A stretch of 64,000 nucleotides of DNA from VXPQ01 sp965248175. Lineage in GTDB: Bacteria > Bacteroidota > Rhodothermia > Rhodothermales > VXPQ01. The notes beneath the pieces are model-generated. The model saw only the letters and a program-made list of their open reading frames with translations, was not told the origin of the DNA and made no database searches. Positions 1-9,556 of the stretch are shown here, one piece after another. Where the stretch lies: NCBI GenBank assembly GCA_965248175.1, contig OZ252093.1, positions 744,001-808,000 of the forward strand, in the 5' to 3' direction. Numbering within the stretch: position 1 is the stretch's first letter; the number at the start of each line of letters is the position of its first letter. A program made the translations under genes and the position numbers.

Positions 1-1045
1 CCGGGAACAGATTCCCGTGCCCGCGGCGCGGCGGCCGGTCTACGACGACAATGCCCTGTACGTCGAGCATGCCCGTCAGCACAATCTGAAGCGCCTCGAT
101 GTGCAGTTTCCCCTGGATATGATCACCTGTGTAACCGGAGTAAGCGGCTCCGGCAAATCGACGCTGGTGCACCAGACGCTGTACAACGGACTGATGCGCC
201 TGAAAGGCTACCGGGTCGAGGGCGGCGTGGGTGCACACGACATCATCCGCGGTTACCAGCTCGTTGACCGCATCGAAATGGTCGATCAGAACCCTATCGG
301 GAAATCCCCCCGCTCCAATCCGGCCACGTACACGAAAGTATTCGATCACGTGCGAGATATCCTGGCCGGCACACACCAGGCCCGCATGCAGGGACTGAAG
401 CCCGGCCACTTTTCGTTCAACGTTCCCGGCGGACGGTGCGAAACCTGTCAGGGCGAGGGCATCGTGAAGGTCGAGATGCAATTCCTTGCGGACTTGTATC
501 TCGAATGCCAGGCGTGCCGGGGGAGCCGGTACAAAAAGGAAACCCTTGAAATCCGGTACCGGGGCAAACATGTGGCCGATATCCTCCGGATGACCATCGA
601 CGAGGCAAGCGACTTCTTCGCAGACCATGCGCCCATCATGGGCAAGCTGCGGGTGCTACAGAATATCGGCCTCGGATACCTGACCCTGGGGCAACCTTCC
701 AACACGCTTTCGGGGGGCGAATCGCAGCGGCTGAAACTGGCCTCCTTCCTCGGGAAGCCCTCCCGGGACCGCGTGTTGTACATGCTGGACGAACCTACTA
801 CGGGCCTGCATTTCGACGATATCCGCAAACTCATGGCGGCATTGAACGCGCTCGTCGAAGAAGGTCATTCCGTCATTCTCATCGAACACAATATGGATGT
901 GATAAAATGTGCGGATTGGGTGATCGATCTCGGCCCGGAAGGCGGAAGACGCGGCGGATTCGTGGTAGCGGAAGGAACGCCCGAAGAGATTGCCGCTATA
1001 CCTGACAGCCACACTGGACAGTTTTTGAAAAACATACTGCCGTAG
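1..1045 (+). CDS. uvrA: UvrA excinuclease ABC subunit A, C-terminal part (5' end outside window)
   Basis: Damage-recognition ATPase of nucleotide excision repair. It loads UvrB on damaged DNA. The reading frame is open from the first bases of the window, so the gene starts upstream; about 345 codons are visible of a family usually near 940. Seen in order (counting from the Met at base 17): second Walker A GVSGSGKST (residues 41-49), the zinc module with CETC (141-144) and CQAC (164-167), the ABC signature LSGGESQRLKLA, and Walker B ending LDEPTTGLH. All catalytic elements of the second ATPase domain are present and the stop at 1043 is in the expected place after the H-loop region. The neighbour downstream is an unrelated glycosyltransferase. 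Confidence 0.95.
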   Translation, partial: REQIPVPAARRPVYDDNALYVEHARQHNLKRLDVQFPLDMITCVTGVSGSGKSTLVHQTLYNGLMRLKGYRVEGGVGAHDIIRGYQLVDRIEMVDQNPIGKSPRSNPATYTKVFDHVRDILAGTHQARMQGLKPGHFSFNVPGGRCETCQGEGIVKVEMQFLADLYLECQACRGSRYKKETLEIRYRGKHVADILRMTIDEASDFFADHAPIMGKLRVLQNIGLGYLTLGQPSNTLSGGESQRLKLASFLGKPSRDRVLYMLDEPTTGLHFDDIRKLMAALNALVEEGHSVILIEHNMDVIKCADWVIDLGPEGGRRGGFVVAEGTPEEIAAIPDSHTGQFLKNILP

Positions 1046-1145
1046 ACATGTTACTTTTTCGGGCTTTCCTGCGGCTTACTCAAGTGCGCGGAGAATTTCA
1101 GGAGGACAACGCGTTCTCCGGGCAGCTGTTGCGCACATAGGCTCC

Positions 1146-2405
1146 ATGCAATACGAAACGTATACGATACACCGGGAACGCATTCGGGTAGGGCCGCCGG
1201 CCCTGCGTCGGGTTGCACTCTTTACGGGCGCATACAACCACATCGCCGACGGCGTATCGCTCACGTTGAACCGGCTGGTGTCCTATCTCGAAGCGCACGA
1301 TACGGAGGTACTGATCTTTGCGCCGACCATTGCCGATCCTCCTGTGGATCATGCCGGCATCCTGGCCCCTGTTCCCTCGGTGCCGGTGCCGCAACGACCC
1401 GAGTACCGTCTCTCGCTGGGACTCACGCGGAATGCCCGCTCCCTGCTCCGGACGTTCCGGCCCCACCTGTTCCACATCGCCACACCCGATTTACTGGGCT
1501 ACCAGGCTCTGCGCTTCGCCGGAAGGGAAGGCATTCCTTCGGTTGCCTCCTACCATACGCACTTCTCTTCGTATCTAAAGTACTATGGTTTCGGTCGGCT
1601 GGAGGGCCAGTCGTGGAAATACCTCCAACACTTTTACAATCAGTGCCGGCATGTTTACGTACCCTCGCAGTCCATGGCCGAGGTACTGCACTCCCGGGGT
1701 ATCAGCAAGGGAATACGCCTCTGGATGCGCGGCGTCGACACGCATCGCTTCAATCCGGCGCACTATGACACGGGATGGCGTCGTTCGATCGGCGTAGAAG
1801 ACGACGAGGTGCTCGTCAGCTTTATCGGGCGAGTCGTCCGGGAGAAGGGCGTGCACATCTTTACGGACGTCGTGCGAAACCTGCAGCAGCGGGGCATAAA
1901 GCACCGGAGCATGATCGTGGGAGACGGACCCGTGCTGAACGAGCTCCGGAACCAACTCCCTCATACCATCTTCACCGGGCGGCTTGAAAACGAGCAACTC
2001 GCCCGCGCATACGCCTCCTCGGAGCTTTTTCTCTTCCCCAGCGATACGGAAACATTCGGCAACGTTACGCTCGAAGCCATGGCTTCCGGGCTGCCGACGG
2101 TGTGCGCCGACGCCACGGGGAGCCGCACCCTTGTGGAGCATGGCAAAACCGGGCTGCTGGCCCCTCCCGGCGACACCCTTGCATTTGTGCAGGCCGTGCA
2201 GCATCTGATCCAGCATGAACCCGAACGCCGCCGCATGGGCGCCGCGGCCCGGGACTGCGCACGCCAATACGACTGGAATACGGTCATGGCCCACATGGTG
2301 CGCTACTACGACGAGATTCTGTATCCGGAGGCGCCGTGGACCGGCGACGGCTATGCGGGGGACGGAATCGAGGCGCCGACCACCCGGGCCATTCGGGTGC
2401 CCTGA
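1146..2405 (+). CDS. GT4-family glycosyltransferase (MgtA/SQDX/PimB-like)
   Basis: A 419-residue retaining GT-B glycosyltransferase that probably transfers a nucleotide-activated sugar to a lipid or glycan at the cytoplasmic membrane. The N-terminal Rossmann half has the motif DGVSLTLNRL, which is typical of the diacylglycerol and phosphatidyl-inositol glycosyltransferase branch. The C-terminal half has IGRVVREKG and the EX7E signature ETFGNVTLEAMASG, which binds the donor. Length fits the family. The ATG at 1146 gives a slightly long N terminus (about 20 residues before the first beta strand), so a later start is possible. It is followed 21 bp downstream by a second GT4 gene on the same strand, suggesting a short glycolipid or exopolysaccharide operon. 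Donor and acceptor cannot be told from sequence. Confidence 0.88.
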   Translation: MQYETYTIHRERIRVGPPALRRVALFTGAYNHIADGVSLTLNRLVSYLEAHDTEVLIFAPTIADPPVDHAGILAPVPSVPVPQRPEYRLSLGLTRNARSLLRTFRPHLFHIATPDLLGYQALRFAGREGIPSVASYHTHFSSYLKYYGFGRLEGQSWKYLQHFYNQCRHVYVPSQSMAEVLHSRGISKGIRLWMRGVDTHRFNPAHYDTGWRRSIGVEDDEVLVSFIGRVVREKGVHIFTDVVRNLQQRGIKHRSMIVGDGPVLNELRNQLPHTIFTGRLENEQLARAYASSELFLFPSDTETFGNVTLEAMASGLPTVCADATGSRTLVEHGKTGLLAPPGDTLAFVQAVQHLIQHEPERRRMGAAARDCARQYDWNTVMAHMVRYYDEILYPEAPWTGDGYAGDGIEAPTTRAIRVP

Positions 2406-2426
2406 GGCTGTATCCCGTAGCCGCCT

Positions 2427-3590
2427 GTGCGCATCCTGTACGTTTCCCATTCCTTCCCTCCGAGGAACCGCCCGCTCGCGAATATCGGCGGCATGCAGCG
2501 CGTCGCGACGGACCTGTACAACGCATTGTTCGAATGCAATGCAAGCGTCGAGCCGGTTATCCTGCGTACTTCCTGGCGCTGGACGCACATCCGGACGAGC
2601 CTGTTTCTCGGGTCGAGCCTGTTCAGAATCGCCGCAGCGGCGAAGCGGGGAAAGATTGACGCCGTGCTTTTTTCGTCGATGGTGACGGCATCGCTCGCGC
2701 CTTTGTTGCAAAGAACGCTTCGCAAGCACGGTGTTGCCTCGGGAGCCATCGTGCATGGCCGGGACGCAACCCTGCTCTCGGCCCCGTACCAGTTGCTGGT
2801 GCCACGGATATTCGCTGCGCTTGACGCCGTATTCCCTGTCAGCCGCGCCACTGGAGCGGCCTGCCTCGAACGCGGGCTGGCTGCAGCGAAGCTACATGTC
2901 GTGCCGAACGGCGTGTCGCCGGACCGCTTCGCATCGGACTGGTCCCGGGCTACTGCACGCACGATGCTGTTCGAGCGGTTCGGACAACCGGAAGGCTCTG
3001 TCAAAAACAACCCCGGACGCGTTCTGCTCTTGTGCAGCGCGGGCCGTCAGGTAAAACGGAAAGGGTTTGTATGGTTTGTCGAGCACGTCCTGCCCCGGCT
3101 CCCCGAAGACGTCCATTACTGGCTGGCCGGGGAAGGCCCGGAGGCGGAACGCATCCTGCACGCTGCCGGACGATCCGGGGTCGCGCACCGGGTGAGGCTC
3201 CTCGGTCGCCTGTCCGACAAGGAGCTGGAGGGCATGTACCGCGCCGCCGATCTCTTCATTATGCCGAACGTGCCTGTTCCGGGAGATATGGAAGGATTCG
3301 GCGTAGTCATACTGGAGGCGGGGTTATGCGGATTGCCTGCCGTCGCAGCCGACCTTGAAGGCATCGCCGATGTCATCGAAGACGGAAAGAACGGACGGCT
3401 TGTGCCCTCGGGAGACACCACAGCCTTCACCGATGCCATTCTGGAGTATCGCCGCAAACCGGAAACGCTCGAAGAGGCCAGCCGGCGCACGATAAGCCAT
3501 GTGCTGGAACACTTCGGCTGGCGTGCAGCGGCGGAAAAGTACCTGCGCATCCTGCGGGACTGTTCCACCCGGCGGCGCGCTGTCGCGTGA
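2427..3590 (+). CDS. GT4-family glycosyltransferase
   Basis: A 387-residue GT-B glycosyltransferase. The N terminus has the usual MRILYVSHSFPPR strand-loop and GGMQRVATDL; the middle has VPNGVSPDRF at the domain linker; the C-terminal donor domain has GRQVKRKG and the EX7E signature EGFGVVILEAGLCG. It follows the GT4 gene ending at 2405 by 21 bp and is convergent with the RND transporter gene that ends at 3605, so it is probably the last gene of a two-gene operon. Likely role is assembly of a surface glycan or glycolipid; the substrate is not identifiable. Codon use and GC content look like those of its neighbours. Confidence 0.88.
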   Translation: MRILYVSHSFPPRNRPLANIGGMQRVATDLYNALFECNASVEPVILRTSWRWTHIRTSLFLGSSLFRIAAAAKRGKIDAVLFSSMVTASLAPLLQRTLRKHGVASGAIVHGRDATLLSAPYQLLVPRIFAALDAVFPVSRATGAACLERGLAAAKLHVVPNGVSPDRFASDWSRATARTMLFERFGQPEGSVKNNPGRVLLLCSAGRQVKRKGFVWFVEHVLPRLPEDVHYWLAGEGPEAERILHAAGRSGVAHRVRLLGRLSDKELEGMYRAADLFIMPNVPVPGDMEGFGVVILEAGLCGLPAVAADLEGIADVIEDGKNGRLVPSGDTTAFTDAILEYRRKPETLEEASRRTISHVLEHFGWRAAAEKYLRILRDCSTRRRAVA

Positions 3591-3604
3591 AAAGAGCGAC
3601 GCGG

Positions 3605-6130
3605 CTACGACGCACCCGTATCAACAACAGTGGGAGCACGGCGGTCTTCCAGCCACTGCAACGCCGCCGGCAGAAAGAGGAGCGCTGCGAGCAGCGTCGC
3701 CCCGATACCTACCACGGCCAACTCGCCGATCGAATGCAGACCGGGGTGAAAACTCAGCAGCAATCCCGCAAAACCGATCATGGTCGTGAAGGACCCCATG
3801 GCAATATGCTCACCCGTATAGCGAAGCACGCGCCGGATGGAACCAGGCCCTTCCTCCTGGTAGCGATGCACCAGGTGTACGCCCGCATCGTTGCCGATAC
3901 CCAGAATGGCGGGCAGCACGATCATGTTATAGAAATTGAGCTGGATACCAACGAGTTCTATGACAAGAATCATCCATAACACGCCCACCACAAGCGGCGC
4001 CGTGGCCAACGCGACCAACCGCACTGCGCGGAAGTTGATCCACATGAGCAGGATCACCATAATCAGGGCGCCCGCCATCATCCATGGCGCATCGCTGCGC
4101 ATCAGCCGCAGCATATCCGCGGCGACAATGGATGGAGAGCCCGCGTAGTACGTGTTTCCGTCCTCGGTAACAATCTTTCCCACATCGTCGGCGAACGCCA
4201 TCGAAGCCCGCCCGTCGGCAAGCCCCACCGACGGATATATCACAATGAATCCTCCCAGTTCGCCGGTTTTTGATATGAACCGGTTGCGAATGCTTTCGGG
4301 TAGTTGTTCGATCGTAAGCGGCTGGACCGTGCCCGCTGCGAGCTCGACGCGCGCAAGCCCTTCATCGGTGTCTGCCTGCACGAACGGGTCGGCAAGCAGT
4401 GCACGAATTTCGGCGATGCGATCCAGTTTGTGCTGCTGTTCCCGATCGGCCATGGGGAACCTTTCCTGAAGTGTTTCCGCCCGGTCGATCGTGGGCGACA
4501 GCGTGTCTGCCTGCGCATGCCGTTCGATAGCCTCCTCGACTGCGGGCGCTTCGGACGGATCATCCACAAGCACATAGGCCGGGTTGCGTCCTCTCGACGG
4601 ATATACCTCGCCGATGAGATTCCTTTTGGCGTCGTACGCTTCATACACGGGATCGAGCGCGCCGAAATCGTACTGAAAGCCCACCCTCGGAAGGAACACG
4701 AGCGCGGCGATAACCAGTCCCATGCTACCCAGCACCAGCCCCCGAGCGCCAGGAATTCTCCCATATCCTTGCAGGGCCGTCCGCACCCCGGCGCCCACCT
4801 CGAAATTGAGCAGGCGATAGCGCTCGAAAAGAATCAGCAGCGCCGGCATTACGATCGTCATCGCCCCCACGGCAAAAAGAATACCCGTGCCCGCAATGAA
4901 ACCGAATTCACTGAACCCGCGGAAATCCGCGCCGGTCAACACGTAGAGGGCGGCGGCCGTTGTAAAGGCGCCCAGCGCGATAGCCTTTCCCGTACTGGTG
5001 AACGTGCTTTCCGCCGCATCTGCTGCCGTACGGCCCAGGCTGCGCTCTTCCGTATAACGGGCATAAAAATGTATGCCGTAGTCAATGCCGAGGCCGAACA
5101 GTACAAGCCCAAGCGTCGAAGTCATCATATTGAGCTTCCCGAAGGCGAACCAGGCCACGCCCAGTGTCCAGGACAGGCTCATCAGGAGCGGTATCCCGAT
5201 CAGGCCGGCAAGCACCGGGATGCGCACCAGTTGTGCAATCAATACGCGCCGGGAAAATCGATGACCTGCACGGGCTGTATATCCCTTGTAGAAAAAATAA
5301 CCCACCACCAGCAGCAAGACGGCCGTCACGCCCGCGGCAAACGAACCGAGCACATCGTCGGAGATCGCCCGCACTTCCACAAGCTGGCGCAGAAGCCGTC
5401 CCGCCGGCACCACCTTCATTTCCGGGTGATAGGCGGTCGGGGTCAGCTCGACGATCAGCGCATCCAGGTCGTCATACAGGGTCTCAATGAACCCGATATC
5501 GGTCTGCGATCCACTCGGATAAAACCGGAGCGCCATGATCGTGCTGTCCTCATTGACCGGATAGCGCTTCCCGATGATATGATCGTACACTTCTTCCAGA
5601 TCGCGTTCGGGATCGTACGCCGTCTCGTCATCGGATTCGTCCTCTTCGTCGTCCAGATCGAAGAAAAGCGGATTGGCGTCGAGCTTTGCGTCGCGGATCT
5701 TCTCGCGGAGGTACGACTCCAGACTGTCCAGTTCGGCATACGTCGCGAAATACAGTGCGTTTTGCTCCAGAAACGCCGTGTCCTTCTCGAAATCGACCCG
5801 ATTCAGGTAGGGTTCGGCCTGCGGCGACGGAGCAAGAGCCAGCGCCCGCGGAATCAACTGTTCGGCAAACGCCTTGTTGGCCTCAAACGACGGGCTCACG
5901 ATCGCCACATCCACGGTCGCTTCGCTTCCCACAGTCTCGCGCAGCGCTTCCAATGCCTGCACACTCGGATAATCGCGCGGAACGAGGTTGGAAAAATCTG
6001 TGTCGATGCGGAGTTGCCGGGCGAACCAGAAGCCCACTACCGAAACGACGAGGGCAAGGAGCACCACCGTCCAGACTTGCCGGACCACCAATCGGATAAA
6101 GACGCGCAGCGCGTCGGAGAGACGACTCAT
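3605..6130 (-). CDS. RND/MMPL-family transporter (SSD-containing, HpnN-like)
   Basis: An 841-residue inner-membrane transporter of the resistance-nodulation-division superfamily. It shows the usual two-fold repeat: a membrane segment near the N terminus, a large periplasmic loop rich in acidic residues (a run of D/E near residues 160-175), a six-helix bundle containing GLGIDYGIHFYARY, then a second periplasmic loop and second bundle with ILGIGNDAGVHLVHRY. The paired acidic residues in those helix-4 motifs are the expected proton relay. Members of this group move hydrophobic compounds such as hopanoids or lipids to the outer membrane; the cargo here is unknown. The start codon overlaps the stop of the DUF3047 gene (ATGA-type overlap at 6127-6130), so the two are translationally coupled. 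Confidence 0.88.
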   Translation of the reverse strand: MSRLSDALRVFIRLVVRQVWTVVLLALVVSVVGFWFARQLRIDTDFSNLVPRDYPSVQALEALRETVGSEATVDVAIVSPSFEANKAFAEQLIPRALALAPSPQAEPYLNRVDFEKDTAFLEQNALYFATYAELDSLESYLREKIRDAKLDANPLFFDLDDEEDESDDETAYDPERDLEEVYDHIIGKRYPVNEDSTIMALRFYPSGSQTDIGFIETLYDDLDALIVELTPTAYHPEMKVVPAGRLLRQLVEVRAISDDVLGSFAAGVTAVLLLVVGYFFYKGYTARAGHRFSRRVLIAQLVRIPVLAGLIGIPLLMSLSWTLGVAWFAFGKLNMMTSTLGLVLFGLGIDYGIHFYARYTEERSLGRTAADAAESTFTSTGKAIALGAFTTAAALYVLTGADFRGFSEFGFIAGTGILFAVGAMTIVMPALLILFERYRLLNFEVGAGVRTALQGYGRIPGARGLVLGSMGLVIAALVFLPRVGFQYDFGALDPVYEAYDAKRNLIGEVYPSRGRNPAYVLVDDPSEAPAVEEAIERHAQADTLSPTIDRAETLQERFPMADREQQHKLDRIAEIRALLADPFVQADTDEGLARVELAAGTVQPLTIEQLPESIRNRFISKTGELGGFIVIYPSVGLADGRASMAFADDVGKIVTEDGNTYYAGSPSIVAADMLRLMRSDAPWMMAGALIMVILLMWINFRAVRLVALATAPLVVGVLWMILVIELVGIQLNFYNMIVLPAILGIGNDAGVHLVHRYQEEGPGSIRRVLRYTGEHIAMGSFTTMIGFAGLLLSFHPGLHSIGELAVVGIGATLLAALLFLPAALQWLEDRRAPTVVDTGAS

Positions 6131-6831
6131 GGGAGGTTCGTGAGCATAATGTTGTCGAAATCAACCTCCGCCACGGAGTTCGTATTGTCCGAATCGCTCC
6201 ACAGCGTGATCGTCGTTGGAGCGTTCGGCGGCGCGGCGCCGAATACATTCCGATAATCCTCCACAACATTGCGCGTTACCTGTACCCACTCGCCTGTTTC
6301 CTCAAGGCCGCTGGAAACCACGATGATCTTTACGTTGCCGGTCGATACCACAGATTCCCGGGGCAACGCAGTGCTGTACACGTACTTTATGCTGAGCGGA
6401 CGCCCCAGCCAATCGGTTTTCGCAAACGACACGTAGACCGCCGCGCCGGAGTCGTTGACCCGATCCTCGCGGGCGCCCTCAGGCAAGCGGCGAGCGCGCC
6501 ATGTCCACCGCAGGTACGGCAACTCCGGCAGGTCCCAGCGGAAGGCCTCGTCCGGCAACGAGATGCGCCGCGCCGTACCCGCCGTATAGGCGCGGAGAAA
6601 ACGATTGCCGTGTTCCTGCATCACGAAGAACCTTCCCTCGGCATCCATAAGCCGGTCCGGCGCCTCGAAGCGGCGGTTTGTACGGGAAAAGAAGCGCCAC
6701 GCAGCGGGCAAGCCGCCCTCGGCGTCCGCTTCGAAGTTCTCCAGCACCACGGTCGTGTCGGGAGGCGCCGTGCACAGCGCCGGCTCCCCGAAGAACAGCA
6801 ACAGACCGACTATCGGAAAAAGCGTACTCAT
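6127..6831 (-). CDS. DUF3047 family exported protein
   Basis: A 234-residue protein with an N-terminal signal peptide (hydrophobic PIVGLLLFFGEPALC) and the DUF3047 pattern: FEADAEGGLPAAWRFF at the start, LRWTWRARRLPEGA and KIVVVSSG-like strands in the middle, and VEDYRNVFGAAPP plus IMLTN near the end. DUF3047 proteins are predicted all-beta periplasmic proteins of unknown function. The 3' end overlaps the start of the RND transporter by 4 bp, so the pair is one operon. A periplasmic partner of the transporter is a reasonable inference from that coupling, not something the sequence proves. Confidence 0.82.
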   Translation of the reverse strand: MSTLFPIVGLLLFFGEPALCTAPPDTTVVLENFEADAEGGLPAAWRFFSRTNRRFEAPDRLMDAEGRFFVMQEHGNRFLRAYTAGTARRISLPDEAFRWDLPELPYLRWTWRARRLPEGAREDRVNDSGAAVYVSFAKTDWLGRPLSIKYVYSTALPRESVVSTGNVKIIVVSSGLEETGEWVQVTRNVVEDYRNVFGAAPPNAPTTITLWSDSDNTNSVAEVDFDNIMLTNLP

Positions 6832-7004
6832 ACCTGCCGCAACATGCTATACCGTGCTCGCCCCGAATATCCGACCTTCCCTTCCTGTTCTTTACGGCAC
6901 ATCCGGGTACAGGATAACTGCGGGAATAACGTAGGGGTTCGCGAAACGTCTTTTTCAGGCAAAAATCGTTCCGAGATAAGTCACTTTTTGCAAATTAACA
7001 ATTT

Positions 7005-8024
7005 TTACGATAAATCGGTTCGGGGTTGATCTGCCTCGCTGCCCTCTTCCCCTGACCAATCCGCAAGAACGTCGACATCCGGCGCGGGTATCGGGGACAC
7101 CCCATGGCGGCGCTCCCACCACACGCTCGACATAAAGAAAAACAGGCTGAGAAGACGATCCGCGGCGCTGCGAACCAGCAACATGCTGACCACCGGCGCG
7201 ACCGGTACGTCGAGGAGCGGCGCAATGCTCGCACCCGCGCTCACGAAGACAAGATCGCTCGAGGGCACGAACGGTGTTCTGTTGATTACGACAAAGACAA
7301 CGAGCAGGATAGCCCATGTGTCGAACGGAACGTCAGGAAGAACCACCCACCAGGCCGTTACCTGCAGCACGTACCCCACCAGAAAACGGGACACATGCGC
7401 AGCAGTCAGGATGGCCAGCGTGCGGCGGGAAAGCGAGAAAATTTCGTGCCGGAACCGGTACACGAGCACGCCGAGGAAGACAGCGACCAGAACGCCGAGA
7501 CCCACATACAGCGGACCGGGCAATTCGACGAATTCGCCGAGGGTAAGATGACCGGAAAGGAGCACACCCCCTATAAGAAGTGAGGCGGCAAGCAGGGAGG
7601 AGACCGAGGAAACGATCAGGTTGTCCTTGATGATGCCCATTACGACCTTGCGCGCACGCCGCACACGGTCCTTCGCCCACATAAACAGGTATACCTCGCC
7701 GGAGTAGCCGAGCACATCCATGTTCAGCACCCGTTTGCGAATCATCACGGCGACGCATTGCCAGGGATGCATCGACCAGAGCCGCCCGTAAATCATGGCC
7801 TCCGTAACCGGGAGCAGAAAATACATGGCGAGCAGCAATACATAGAACACCGGCTCGGACGGAAGCGCATGAAGCAGACGATCCAACCCGATCTTCCATA
7901 TCTGGTAGAGCAGCACACCAACGATCGCCACGAGGAAAACGCCTCGCAGGACACGTAGCAGCCACTTACCGGTATCCGTGCCGGCAAATGCTCGCCAGCG
8001 CTCCAAAATGGGATGAAGGTTCAT
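7005..8024 (-). CDS. polytopic membrane protein, LPG-synthase-TM / flippase-like (UPF0104-like)
   Basis: A 339-residue integral membrane protein with about eight hydrophobic segments, starting with VFLVAIVGVLLYQIWKIG and ending with a charged cytosolic tail. The arrangement (paired N-terminal helices, conserved NRTPFVPSSDLVF segment, short loops) resembles the lysylphosphatidylglycerol-synthase transmembrane family, whose members act in lipid modification or as flippase-like proteins beside glycosyltransferases. Its ATG follows the stop of the glycosyltransferase gene at 8027 by 2 bp, so the two are co-transcribed. Inference: the pair makes and translocates a lipid-linked sugar. Family assignment is by pattern only and is less sure than the membrane topology. 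Confidence 0.68.
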   Translation of the reverse strand: MNLHPILERWRAFAGTDTGKWLLRVLRGVFLVAIVGVLLYQIWKIGLDRLLHALPSEPVFYVLLLAMYFLLPVTEAMIYGRLWSMHPWQCVAVMIRKRVLNMDVLGYSGEVYLFMWAKDRVRRARKVVMGIIKDNLIVSSVSSLLAASLLIGGVLLSGHLTLGEFVELPGPLYVGLGVLVAVFLGVLVYRFRHEIFSLSRRTLAILTAAHVSRFLVGYVLQVTAWWVVLPDVPFDTWAILLVVFVVINRTPFVPSSDLVFVSAGASIAPLLDVPVAPVVSMLLVRSAADRLLSLFFFMSSVWWERRHGVSPIPAPDVDVLADWSGEEGSEADQPRTDLS

Positions 8025-8026
8025 GG

Positions 8027-9391
8027 CTACCGGCCTGCGAGAGCATCAAGCGTGCGGACAAATTCGCGCGTGGTCGCCCGCGCATCGTGCCGCATGATTT
8101 CTTCCGGTTTAGGATCGAACGGGATGGGTAGCGGCTGCCCGAGCTCACGGGCATGGATGCAATCCGTCAAAAGGCGCACCGCCGCTATCTTGTCCTGTAT
8201 CTGTACCCCGGTCCCGGTGCGCTGGAGCATTTCCCCCACTTCCAGATTCGACGAGAGCGAGAGCATGGGGCGCCCCACCGCAAGATACTCGAAAATCTTT
8301 GCGGGGACGACATGGCGGGGGTGCATATCGGTGATTACAAGCAAAAGATCGAACCGGCGAAGCGTGGAAAGCGCCCGTTCGAGCGGAACAGCGTCCTCGC
8401 ATACGAACTGCCCCTCGAGCCCATGGGTGCGCGCTTGTGCAGCGTCGGTCTCGGAGAGCGGCCCGAAAGAATGTACGCAAACACGCTCGACGAGAGAAGC
8501 TTGCCGCTTCCGAAGTTCGACCAGTACATCCATAATGGGCGCAGCAGGTGATATGGCCCGGAAACGCCCGAAAAAACCGATCCGCAACATGGACGAGCGC
8601 TCCGGAAGGACATCTTCCCCATGGACACCTTCCTCTATGGCAATAGGATCGTCAAAAACATCCGGATCGAAACTGTTTCCAATGACGACCGTCGCAGGGT
8701 CAAGGCGGGCATAGCGTTCCCGGTATGCATCGGCCAGTCGCCGGGTTTGAAACATGAGTACATCCGCTCCAGCCACCACACGGCGTTCCGCTCGCTCATC
8801 GATCCGTTGCACCCAGGCCCATTTTTTCCGGGTGCGCACCTCGGACAGTGTCCAGGGGTCGCGAAAATCCGCGATGTACGGGACACCGAGCCGCTTGCTC
8901 AACCACTGCCCTGCCACCAGGCCGGACCAGGGATTGCCGGTAGCCCAGACAACCTGCGGATTGACTTCGGCCGCTTGCCGGAGCATCGTCCCGAATTTTG
9001 CGGCAAAGAGAGGAAGCCAGGTATCTACGGGAAACTGCCGATCCAGCGCGGCAATCCATGAAGCCGGCGCACCCTGACGGGACCTTCCTTCTTTGCCCGA
9101 CGGCGTTCCCAACTGACTCTCGGACCGGAACGTACGGTCTATGGGCGATGAAATGCTCAGCACGCGAATGCCCTTAAGAAGATGCGCCTCTTTGTCGGTG
9201 AATTGCGCCCCCGGAGATGCAATGGTCAGAATCGTCGGCTCCCAGCCGAATTCACGCAGATGAATGGCAAATCGGAACGGGCGCATGGACCCTACACGGC
9301 GGCGGGGTAGAAAGTAAGGCGCCAGAAGAAGAACTCTGTGGGGAGATGAATGCACAGATCGTCGGCAATCAGGGAGCATGCCGGGCAACAA
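8027..9391 (-). CDS. GT4-like glycosyltransferase
   Basis: A 454-residue GT-B fold glycosyltransferase. Near the N terminus it has HRVLLLAPYFLPRRRVGSMRP followed by an arm similar to GT4 enzymes, then WATGNPWSGLVAG, the linker IADFRDPWTL, a VVIGNSFDPDVF hinge typical of GT4, and a donor-binding end with PAKIFEYLAVGRPML in place of the usual EX7E. The annotated ATG at 9391 leaves about 18 extra residues before the first strand, so the true start may be slightly downstream. It is the first gene of a two-gene minus-strand operon with the membrane protein ending at 7005. A 165-bp divergent spacer separates it from the MaoC gene. Confidence 0.82.
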   Translation of the reverse strand: MLPGMLPDCRRSVHSSPHRVLLLAPYFLPRRRVGSMRPFRFAIHLREFGWEPTILTIASPGAQFTDKEAHLLKGIRVLSISSPIDRTFRSESQLGTPSGKEGRSRQGAPASWIAALDRQFPVDTWLPLFAAKFGTMLRQAAEVNPQVVWATGNPWSGLVAGQWLSKRLGVPYIADFRDPWTLSEVRTRKKWAWVQRIDERAERRVVAGADVLMFQTRRLADAYRERYARLDPATVVIGNSFDPDVFDDPIAIEEGVHGEDVLPERSSMLRIGFFGRFRAISPAAPIMDVLVELRKRQASLVERVCVHSFGPLSETDAAQARTHGLEGQFVCEDAVPLERALSTLRRFDLLLVITDMHPRHVVPAKIFEYLAVGRPMLSLSSNLEVGEMLQRTGTGVQIQDKIAAVRLLTDCIHARELGQPLPIPFDPKPEEIMRHDARATTREFVRTLDALAGR

Positions 9392-9556
9392 GCCCGTACA
9401 AGGCGCGTCGAAAATAAGGATTTTTAGAGGAAGTTCCGTATTACAGGGGTATTTGCGGGAAATAATCGGCTTTCGATTTTCGCCGGGGGTTCGTTTATTA
9501 CAGGTTTGTATGCAATAAACATGTTCGACAAACGCCCGCCTTAAACGGCCTGAAGA

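Noticed and set aside
1575..2756. 393-codon minus-strand frame opposite the two glycosyltransferases
   Set aside because: Shadow frame across two real genes on the other strand, low in hydrophobic residues.
4304..6256. 650-codon plus-strand frame opposite the RND transporter
   Set aside because: It is an antisense shadow of a well-supported gene; its composition (His, Arg, Gln rich) matches no protein family.
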